In this document: positions 22,109-28,219 of the stretch, one piece after another
How positions within the stretch are numbered: the first letter of the stretch is position 1
Layout of the letters: every line of letters begins with the position of its first letter
Origin: an uncultured Collinsella sp.
GTDB taxonomy: Bacteria; Actinomycetota; Coriobacteriia; Coriobacteriales; Coriobacteriaceae
Assembly: GCA_900758375.1 (NCBI GenBank)
Contig: CAAERJ010000044.1
Location: 1-28,219 of the forward strand
Direction: 5' to 3'
Length of the DNA stretch: 28,219 bases
Notes under the pieces: generated by a model
Seen by the model: only the letters and a program-made list of their open reading frames with translations
The model's database searches: none
What the model was told of the DNA's origin: nothing
Program-made: the position numbers and the translations under genes

Positions 22109-22144
22109 AAAAAAGCCGCCTCCCGTGCCATTGGGAGACGGCTG
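22109..22144 (-). terminator. Terminator of rsgA
   Basis: On the minus strand an 11-bp stem (22115-22125 with 22134-22144, one G-U), 8-nt loop, is followed by a run of T. It lies 17 nt after the rsgA stop codon. Confidence 0.88.
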
Positions 22145-22160
22145 TCATAGGTAGATTCGA

Positions 22161-23345
22161 TTACAGATGGACATCGGGATCGAGCATCTGCGCACTCACA
22201 CGCATGGATGACGCCAGATTTTGGAACGTCTCCAGGCGCAGGCTGTCGATCTGCCCGGCATCCTCGGCCTCGCGAACGGCGCAGCCCGGTTCGTGGGTAT
22301 GCGTGCAGTCGCCAAACCGGCACGCACGCGACGCCTCGACGATCTCGGGAAACGCGCGTGCCAAGCCCCGCTCATGCCCCACGAGCGGCAGGCTGCGAAG
22401 GCCCGGCGCGTCAGCAATAACGCCGGCTTCGCCCGGCAGCGCCACCATCACGCGCGCGACCGTGGTGTGACGACCCTGGTCATCGCGCTCACGCACGCCG
22501 CCGGTCGCCAATGTATCGTGACCCAGCAGCGCGTTGAGCAGCGTCGACTTGCCAGCACCCGATTCACCCAAGATCATGGCGCAGCTCCCGGCGGGCACGC
22601 AGGCGCGCACCTCGTCCAGGCCACGACCCTCGGCAGAAGATGTCACGATTACGCGCACGTCCGGACCCACCAAGCGGTGCACACGGTCCAGATCGCGCTC
22701 GAGCTCATCGGCGTCGCAGCGGTCGGCCTTGGTGAGTACCACCACCGGCTCGGCATCGCAGTCGAGTGCCAACACCAGCGAGCGCGCCACGCGGTCGAGC
22801 AGTACCTCGCCGGCGCCGAGCGCCTGCACGATCAGCACGCTATCCACGTTGGAGCAAAGCACCTGACGCTCGCCGCGAGCGCGTCCGCGCCAGCGCTCAA
22901 AACTCGTGCGGCGTGGCAGCACGCACTCGATCACGCCCATGTCGTGCCCGGGCGCACGACGCACCGCCACGCGGTCGCCCACGGCGGGCAGCAGAACCTC
23001 GTCCTCGCCACGCGACTTGGCAAACCCCACGGCATGCTCGGCACGAAAGGTGTCATCGGCAGTCGCCACCAGCGGAAACCCACGATCCAGGCGCACCACG
23101 GCACCAAGCTGCATCTGCTCGGGCTCCTCGGCCCGAGCACAATAATCATCGAAGGCAGCCCGCTGAGCGTCATCGACCGGCAGATCGTCGAACGCCGGAA
23201 CATCCTGCAGCGCGTCGAGCCCCGGCACGCTTGCCAGCAGTTCCTCGGCAGACGCGGGGGCTTCGGTCGCGAGCTTCCGACGACGATCGCGCTTAGCCCG
23301 CGCCCCCGTCGTCTTTTTCTTCGCCTTAGCCTTCGCCTTGCCCAC
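22161..23345 (-). CDS. rsgA: Small ribosomal subunit biogenesis GTPase RsgA
   Basis: The product (394 aa) is a circularly permuted GTPase that helps late 30S maturation. Order of motifs is G4 (VLTKADRCD), G1 (GESGAGKST, Lys266), G3 (DAPGLRSL), as required for the permutation. An OB-fold precedes them and a zinc site follows (CRFGDCTHTHEPGC). A Lys/Arg-rich N-terminal tail (KAKAKAKKK and on) of about 60 residues is longer than in most homologues. I start at GTG 23345 because GGAGG lies 5 nt before it; the open frame reaches 23459 but that part overlaps a terminator. Confidence 0.95.
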   Translation of the reverse strand: MGKAKAKAKKKTTGARAKRDRRRKLATEAPASAEELLASVPGLDALQDVPAFDDLPVDDAQRAAFDDYCARAEEPEQMQLGAVVRLDRGFPLVATADDTFRAEHAVGFAKSRGEDEVLLPAVGDRVAVRRAPGHDMGVIECVLPRRTSFERWRGRARGERQVLCSNVDSVLIVQALGAGEVLLDRVARSLVLALDCDAEPVVVLTKADRCDADELERDLDRVHRLVGPDVRVIVTSSAEGRGLDEVRACVPAGSCAMILGESGAGKSTLLNALLGHDTLATGGVRERDDQGRHTTVARVMVALPGEAGVIADAPGLRSLPLVGHERGLARAFPEIVEASRACRFGDCTHTHEPGCAVREAEDAGQIDSLRLETFQNLASSMRVSAQMLDPDVHL

Positions 23346-23395
23346 AAGCGCCTCCCAGCACCACAAATCACAACTGAGCAGGTATTTTAAATCAA

Positions 23396-23428
23396 AAAGA
23401 GCTGGCCGGGCAAAGCCCGACCAGCTCA
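23396..23428 (-). terminator. Terminator between the Ca2+ ATPase gene and rsgA
   Basis: On the minus strand GAGCTGG and CGGGC pair with GCCCG and CCAGCTC (one mismatch or wobble) around a short loop, followed by TTTTTGATTT. It lies about 160 nt after the ATPase stop and separates the two genes. Confidence 0.8.
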
Positions 23429-23486
23429 CATACTTTCCCTCAGCCCTTTTCATCCGCACGGGAGAAAAGCCAGCAAGGATAGCGCA

Positions 23487-23574
23487 GGGCCCGCCCCGGA
23501 AGCCCTTTCTCCCGAACGATCCCGCAGCGCGAAGCGCGAGGACCAGTGAGGGAGAAAGGGCGTGGGGCGGGCCC
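23487..23574. repeat. Nested palindromic (REP-like) element
   Basis: Two perfect inverted repeats are nested: GGGCCCGCCCC (23487-23497) with GGGGCGGGCCC (23564-23574), and inside it a 12-bp GCCCTTTCTCCC (23502-23513) with its complement (23550-23561). The centre has a further GC-rich hairpin (CGCGAAGCGCG). It lies just after the ATPase stop. A diverged half copy of the right arm lies at about 11135-11160. Confidence 0.7.
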
Positions 23575-23585
23575 GGACAGGTACG

Positions 23586-26267
23586 TTACTCCTTCTCGAC
23601 CGCGCGCATGATCGCCTTGTAGATCTCCATCAGCGGAATGATCAGGAAGGCAAGGCCCAGGGCGGCGATAACGCCCTTGAGCTCAAGCGTCACGGGGCCA
23701 AAGAACATCTCGGCAAGCGTCGGCTGAACGGTCACGATAACCGTCAGTACCAGCGCCAGCGCGGCAGATGCCCACAGCCACTTGTTCTGCTTCTTCATGC
23801 TAAACAGCGACGCACGACGGCTGCGCATATTGAAGCAGTGGAAGATCTCGACCATGTTGAGCGTGATGAACGCCATCATCACGCCTTCCTCGTCGGCATT
23901 GCCGGCGATCATATCGGCGATGTGGATGTAGCCCATGTCAAAGTACACGCCCACAAAGAAGCTCGCCAGCACCAGCACGGTGATGATCAAGCCCTGGACC
24001 ACACAGTCCAGGCCCATATTACCGGCAAAGACGCCGTCCTTGGCGTTGCGCGGCTTGCGCTTCATGATGTCGCCCTCGGCGTCCTCCATGCCCAGCGCGA
24101 GCGCGGGGAAGCAGTCGGTGACCAGGTTCACCCACAGCAGCTGCACCGGCTGGAAGATGGTAAAGCCGATGAGCGTGGCGATAAACACCGAGAACACCTC
24201 GGCAAGGTTAGCCGAAAGCAGGAACTGGATGACCTTGCGGATATTGTCGTAGATGCGACGGCCCTCTTCGCAAGCACCGATGATGGTGGCGAAGTTGTCG
24301 TCGGCAAGCACCATGTCGGCAACGTTCTTGGTGACGTCGGTACCGGTGATGCCCATGCCCACGCCGATGTCGGCGCGCTTGATGGACGGGGCGTCGTTGA
24401 CGCCGTCGCCCGTCATGGCCACGATCTGGTCGCGCGACTTCCAGGCCTCGACGATGCGGGTCTTGTGCTCGGGCTGGACGCGAGCGTACACGCCGTAGTC
24501 CTCGATGTGCGCGTCGAGCTCCTCGTCGCTCATGCGATCGAGGTCGGCACCGGTGATGGCATGGCTGCGATCGGTGACGATTCCCAGCTGCTTGGCAATG
24601 GCCACGGCGGTGTCGATATGGTCGCCCGTGATCATGACGGTGCGAATACCGGCATCGTGGGCCTCGCGGATGGCGTCGGCGACCTCGGGGCGGACAGGGT
24701 CAATCATGCCGGATAGGCCGCAGAAGACCAGGTCGTGCTCGAGCGCAGCGGGGCTGCAGTCGCTCGGGACCTCGGTGTAAGTGCGGCTTGCCAGCGCCAG
24801 CACGCGCAGGGCCTCGTCGGCCATGGCCTTGTTGGCGGCCACGAGCTCGGCGCGACGCTCCTCGGTCAGCGGGACGACTTTTTCGCCCTCGTAGATATGG
24901 GTGCACAGGCCGATCACCACGTCGGGCGCGCCCTTGGTGTACTGCTCGTACTCGCCGTCCAGGGTCTCGACGACCACGGACATCATCTTGCGGCCCGAGT
25001 CGAACGGGGCCTCGCCCACGCGCGGGTGCTCGGCAGTCAGGCCGGTGAGACCAGCCTTGCCGGCGTCGTTGACGAGCGCACACTCAGTCGGCTCGCCCAC
25101 GGCCTCGCCCAGCCCCTCGTCCCACTGGGCATCGGAGCAAAGGGCCATACCTGCCAGGAACTTCTCCTTAGGCGCAGCGAGCTCGTGCTTGACGACGGTC
25201 ATCTTGTTTTGAGTGAGGGTACCAGTCTTGTCGGAGCAGATGGTCTGCGTGCAGCCGAGGGTCTCGACGGCAGAAAGCTTGCGGATAATCGCCTGGCGCT
25301 TGGCCATCTTGGTCACGCCGAGCGACAGCACGATGGTCACGACGGCGACCAGGCCCTCGGGGATGGCAGCGACGGCGAGCGAGACGGCGACCATAAAGGT
25401 GTCGAGCAGGGCGGTCGGGTCGGAAAGGACGTTGCCCACGCCGTGGCGGAGGATGTCAACGCCAAAGATCACGACGCAGATGATAATCACCATGATGGTG
25501 AGGATGCGGCTGAGCTCGGCGAGCTTCACCTGCAGCGGCGTGAGCTCTTCCTTGGCCTCGGCCAGGGCGCCGGCAATCTTGCCCATCTCGGTATCCATGC
25601 CGGTGCCGACTACGACGGCGCGGCCACGGCCGTACACAACGGTGGAACCCATGTAGCACATGTTCTTGCGGTCGCCGAGCGGCACGTCATCGGTGCCCGC
25701 GGCAAGCTCGATCACGTTGGCGTGCTTCTCTACGGGCACGGACTCGCCGGTGAGTGCGGCCTCTTCGATCTTCATCGTGGCGCTCTCGAGGACGCGGCAG
25801 TCGGCCGGAACGGAGTCGCCCGCCTCGAGCATGATCACGTCACCGGGCACGAGCTCGGCGCTCGGCAGATGCACGAGCTTGCCGTCGCGCAGCACCTTGG
25901 ACTGCGCCGCGCTCATCTCCTGCAGGGCCTCGAGGGCCTCCTCGCTCTTGGCTTCCTGGACCACGCCCAGTACCGAGTTGACGATAACGACGAACATGAT
26001 GATGACGACATCGGCAAAGTCGGGCTCGCCCTTGACCATGCCCGTGAGCGCGCTGATGACGGCGGCAACGATCAACATGATGACCATGGGGTCGGCCATC
26101 TGCTCAAAGAAACGCTTCCACAGCGGCGTCTTCTCGGCTTCCTCGAGCTTGTTAGGGCCTGTCTTGGCGAGGCGCGACGACGCCTCGCCGGTGCTCAGGC
26201 CGAGGTTCTCATCGACACCTTGGTCGCTGAGCACCTCCGCCGCGGCGGACAGGTATTCCTTTTGCAT
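23586..26267 (-). CDS. P-type Ca2+-transporting ATPase (SERCA/PMCA-like)
   Basis: The product (893 aa) is a type II P-type ATPase that exports Ca2+ from the cytoplasm at the cost of ATP. It has the N-terminal cation-ATPase domain, TGES (actuator), the phosphorylation site DKTGTLT (Asp346), the KGAPD nucleotide motif, and MTGDGVNDAPSIK. Ca2+-site residues of SERCA are conserved: AAIPEGL in M4 and NLVTDCFPALALGMED in M6. About ten hydrophobic segments are present. ATG at 26267 follows AGGAGGGG. A hairpin in the 5' leader could cover this ribosome binding site. Mn2+ transport cannot be ruled out. Confidence 0.95.
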   Translation of the reverse strand: MQKEYLSAAAEVLSDQGVDENLGLSTGEASSRLAKTGPNKLEEAEKTPLWKRFFEQMADPMVIMLIVAAVISALTGMVKGEPDFADVVIIMFVVIVNSVLGVVQEAKSEEALEALQEMSAAQSKVLRDGKLVHLPSAELVPGDVIMLEAGDSVPADCRVLESATMKIEEAALTGESVPVEKHANVIELAAGTDDVPLGDRKNMCYMGSTVVYGRGRAVVVGTGMDTEMGKIAGALAEAKEELTPLQVKLAELSRILTIMVIIICVVIFGVDILRHGVGNVLSDPTALLDTFMVAVSLAVAAIPEGLVAVVTIVLSLGVTKMAKRQAIIRKLSAVETLGCTQTICSDKTGTLTQNKMTVVKHELAAPKEKFLAGMALCSDAQWDEGLGEAVGEPTECALVNDAGKAGLTGLTAEHPRVGEAPFDSGRKMMSVVVETLDGEYEQYTKGAPDVVIGLCTHIYEGEKVVPLTEERRAELVAANKAMADEALRVLALASRTYTEVPSDCSPAALEHDLVFCGLSGMIDPVRPEVADAIREAHDAGIRTVMITGDHIDTAVAIAKQLGIVTDRSHAITGADLDRMSDEELDAHIEDYGVYARVQPEHKTRIVEAWKSRDQIVAMTGDGVNDAPSIKRADIGVGMGITGTDVTKNVADMVLADDNFATIIGACEEGRRIYDNIRKVIQFLLSANLAEVFSVFIATLIGFTIFQPVQLLWVNLVTDCFPALALGMEDAEGDIMKRKPRNAKDGVFAGNMGLDCVVQGLIITVLVLASFFVGVYFDMGYIHIADMIAGNADEEGVMMAFITLNMVEIFHCFNMRSRRASLFSMKKQNKWLWASAALALVLTVIVTVQPTLAEMFFGPVTLELKGVIAALGLAFLIIPLMEIYKAIMRAVEKE

Positions 26268-26274
26268 ATAGAGT

Positions 26275-26331
26275 CCCCTCCTGGGATTCGGGCCACTCAG
26301 CAGATTGATGCCCGATCATAATTCCCAGGAG
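26275..26331 (-). promoter_or_regulatory. Leader hairpin that pairs with the ribosome binding site of the Ca2+ ATPase
   Basis: A 9-bp perfect arm (26278-26286 with 26323-26331) encloses a 6-bp stem (26288-26293 with 26310-26315) and a 16-nt loop. The arm nearest the gene contains the AGGAG of the ribosome binding site at 26275-26282 (minus strand). It may limit translation until the structure opens. It has no match to the yybP-ykoY riboswitch that I can see. Confidence 0.5.
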
Positions 26332-26532
26332 AAGGGCAAGGGCTCATCAAGGCTGCCGTGCTGAGCGGCAGTTGATAGTGGGGCTATGGTACCCCAAAGC
26401 GACGCGTCTAGCCAAAACAATCCATTTGGAAATAGGGTCCATTCGCAACGATGCAGACCGTATGATGCTCAACATTGATAAAACGTTTTTTCTTCGGCGC
26501 ATCATCAAACTGAAATATCGCCCAGATAGCAG

Positions 26533-26629
26533 CGGTTAGAACGGTTGGTAAAGTTTTTGCATATACCGTTTTTCCGCAAAAAATGAACTTCTAATTCGGC
26601 ATACGGTCGATTTTTTGGGGTATTCGGTC
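26533..26629. promoter_or_regulatory. Cluster of CGGT(T/C) half-sites upstream of pyk
   Basis: CGGTT at 26533 and 26542, an inverted ACCG at 26565, and CGGTC at 26604 and 26625. The last two lie in near-identical ATACGGTCG and ATTCGGTCG, 21 nt apart (two helical turns), immediately before the pyk -10. This looks like a regulator binding array; the regulator is unknown. Confidence 0.4.
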
Positions 26630-26639
26630 GTCATTTCGT

Positions 26640-26645
26640 TATAAT
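26640..26645 (+). promoter_or_regulatory. -10 element of pyk
   Basis: A perfect TATAAT lies 63 nt upstream of the ATG. The -35 region (TTGGGG at 19 nt or GGTATT at 16) is weak, which agrees with an activated promoter. Confidence 0.55.
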
Positions 26646-26708
26646 CATCTCAGTTTTATTTCTTATGGTTTATCTATCAGCGCAAGACGATGTCAGATGG
26701 AGGTCTGA

Positions 26709-28169
26709 ATGTACAAGCGCACTAAGATTGTATGCACCATGGGTCCCGCCTGCGATAGCGACGAGACCATCCGCGAGATGATCAAGGCGGGCATGAACGT
26801 CGCCCGTTTTAACTTCTCGCACGGCTCCTACGACGAGCACCACGGTCGCATCGAGCGCGTCCGTCGTATTTCCAAGGAGCTCGGTCTGCCCGTCGGCATC
26901 CTGCTCGACACCAAGGGCCCCGAGGTCCGCACCGGCCTTCTGGTCGACGGCAAGAAGGTTGCCGTCAAGACCGGCGACAAGATCGTCGTCACTGCTCAGC
27001 CCACGTCCGAGGATTTCCACGGCACCGCTGAGCACATCTCCCTCGACTACCTGGCCCTGCCCTCCGAGGTCGAGAAGGGCTCCCTCATCCTGATCGATGA
27101 CGGCCTGGTTGCCCTCGAGGTCGAGTCCGTCGACGGCCAGGACATGACCTGCGTCGTCAAGAACGACGGCCTGATCGGCGAGCGCAAGGGCGTCAACATG
27201 CCCAACGTCAACATCTCGCTGCCCGCCATCACCGAGCGCGATCGTCAGGACATCCTCTTTGGCCTGACCGAGAACATCGACTACATCGCCGCTTCCTTCA
27301 TCCGTGACGGCGAGTCCGTCCGCGGCATCCGCAAGCTTTGCCGCGAGAACGGTGGCGAGCACGTCACGATCTTCCCGAAGATCGAGTGCGCCCTGGGCGT
27401 CGAGAACTTCGACGAGATCCTCGAGGCTTCCGACGGCATCATGGTTGCCCGTGGCGACCTGGGCATCGAGATCAAGCCCGAGCTCGTTCCCCACATCCAG
27501 AAGGAGATCATCGCCAAGTGCAACGCGGCCTACAAGCCCGTTATCACCGCTACGCAGATGCTCGACTCCATGCAGCAGAACCCGCGCCCGACGCGCGCCG
27601 AGGTTGCCGACGTTGCTAACGCCATCTACGACGGCACCGACGCCGTTATGCTCTCTGGCGAGTCCGCTGCCGGTAAGTACCCGGTCGAGGCCGTTAAGAT
27701 GCAGGCCAGCATTGCTCTCGAGACCGAAAAGTACCTCCCGGCTCACGCTCCGCTCGAGGTTCCGGCTGACGCTCACGGCACCCGCGTTGTCAACAACGTT
27801 GTGGGTATGTCCGCTGTGAACATGGCCACCACCGTTGGCGCCAAGTGCATCACCGTGCCGACGACCACCGGTCGTACCGCTCGTCTGATCTCGCACTTCC
27901 GTCCCAACATGCCGATCTGCGCGTTCTCCCGCCACGAGTGGGCCGTCCAGCAGATGATCATGTACTGGGGCGTTATCCCGCACCAGGCCGAGATTACCCA
28001 GGGCACCGTCAACGGCACGATCGTCAAGGCGATCGAGACCGCTAAGGAGCTCGGCTACGTCGAGGCCGGCGACCTGACCGTCGCCACCGCTGGCGATCCC
28101 CGCATGAGCGTCCAGCTCGAGGACAAGGTCTCCTCGACCAACGTCGCTTACGTCGCTCAGGTGCGTTAA
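26709..28169 (+). CDS. pyk: Pyruvate kinase
   Basis: The product (486 aa) converts phosphoenolpyruvate and ADP to pyruvate and ATP, the last step of glycolysis. The N-terminus RTKIVCTMGPACDSDETI, the active-site region FPKIECALGVENFDEI (Lys224) with the following VARGDLGIE, and TQMLDSM are diagnostic. The C-terminal domain has the allosteric pocket part TTTGRTARLISHFRP. GGAGG lies 5 nt before the ATG. Codon use is strongly biased to C-ending codons, more than in its neighbours, which fits high expression. Confidence 0.97.
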   Translation: MYKRTKIVCTMGPACDSDETIREMIKAGMNVARFNFSHGSYDEHHGRIERVRRISKELGLPVGILLDTKGPEVRTGLLVDGKKVAVKTGDKIVVTAQPTSEDFHGTAEHISLDYLALPSEVEKGSLILIDDGLVALEVESVDGQDMTCVVKNDGLIGERKGVNMPNVNISLPAITERDRQDILFGLTENIDYIAASFIRDGESVRGIRKLCRENGGEHVTIFPKIECALGVENFDEILEASDGIMVARGDLGIEIKPELVPHIQKEIIAKCNAAYKPVITATQMLDSMQQNPRPTRAEVADVANAIYDGTDAVMLSGESAAGKYPVEAVKMQASIALETEKYLPAHAPLEVPADAHGTRVVNNVVGMSAVNMATTVGAKCITVPTTTGRTARLISHFRPNMPICAFSRHEWAVQQMIMYWGVIPHQAEITQGTVNGTIVKAIETAKELGYVEAGDLTVATAGDPRMSVQLEDKVSSTNVAYVAQVR

Positions 28170-28197
28170 ATCACACTTGCAAACACACTTGCATTGC

Positions 28198-28219
28198 AAA
28201 GGGCCCGGAAGGCTTCGCC
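28198..28219 (+). terminator. Left arm of a probable pyk terminator, cut by the window end
   Basis: AAAGGGCCCGGAAGGCTTCGCC begins a GC-rich arm 28 nt after the stop codon. The matching arm would lie beyond the window, so this is a guess. Confidence 0.35.

Larger units (their letters stand above)
26332..26708. promoter_or_regulatory. Divergent intergenic region between the ATPase and pyk
   Basis: No gene is seen in these bases; a 25-codon frame at 26463 lacks a ribosome binding site. It holds a small hairpin on the ATPase side (CTGCCG/CGGCAG at about 26355-26375) and an AT-rich half nearer pyk with several CGGT half-sites and the pyk -10. Confidence 0.6.

Noticed and set aside
26268..26400. 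yybP-ykoY manganese riboswitch upstream of the P-type ATPase
   Set aside because: The leader lacks the paired conserved loops of that motif; only a simple hairpin over the ribosome binding site is seen.
26670..28199. 509-aa open frame antisense to pyk
   Set aside because: It lies opposite a gene with very strong codon bias, which removes stops on the other strand. The peptide is a repetitive Asp/Leu/Val/Gly mix without family features.

Overview
The window is a bacterial chromosome segment of about 60% G+C. Most genes lie on the minus strand. Gene content and codon use suggest a gut Actinomycetota of class Coriobacteriia, most likely Collinsella or a relative. That is an inference from general familiarity with such genomes; no search was run.

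Layout: (1) 1-310, a tRNA-Arg(ACG) gene whose 3' end and terminator are duplicated in tandem. (2) 385-762, an unknown 125-aa protein with a LexA-type SOS box over its promoter. (3) serS, then a 57-aa small membrane protein on the plus strand, then a ~150-bp fold-back element holding a terminator. (4) A minus-strand group: SPFH/band-7 protein, rlmH, proC. (5) An AT-rich element with inverted-repeat ends, then tRNA-Leu(CAG). (6) A minus-strand run: intracellular GH5-like protein, rsmI, metG, terminator, rsmA, tatD, so several genes act on rRNA modification and translation. (7) tRNA-Phe(GAA), again with a duplicated 3' end. (8) A toxin-antitoxin pair whose toxin gene is frameshifted in an A7 run. 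(9) 12309-21908, a complete-looking Gram-positive type Tad/Flp pilus operon: cpaB, tadZ/cpaE, tadA, tadB, tadC, flp, several pseudopilin or TadE/G-like proteins and a DUF192 protein. No prepilin peptidase or secretin is present. (10) rsgA, then a P-type Ca2+ ATPase. (11) pyk on the plus strand behind a 440-bp regulatory region.

The most unusual feature is shared by the three tRNA loci. Just beyond each tRNA terminator lies a GC-rich module that ends in a perfect 12-13-nt inverted copy of that tRNA's own T-arm, followed by a short acceptor-like stretch. In two loci (Arg, Phe) the tRNA 3' end plus terminator is also repeated directly on the far side of the module. This looks like the footprint of an undescribed small tRNA-targeting repeat or integration element.

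Other points worth a second look: the frameshifted toxin, the GH5-like protein lacking its canonical acid/base Glu, an alanine in place of glycine before the cleavage site of all four pseudopilins, a hairpin that would cover the ribosome binding site of the Ca2+ ATPase gene, and two palindromic intergenic elements.
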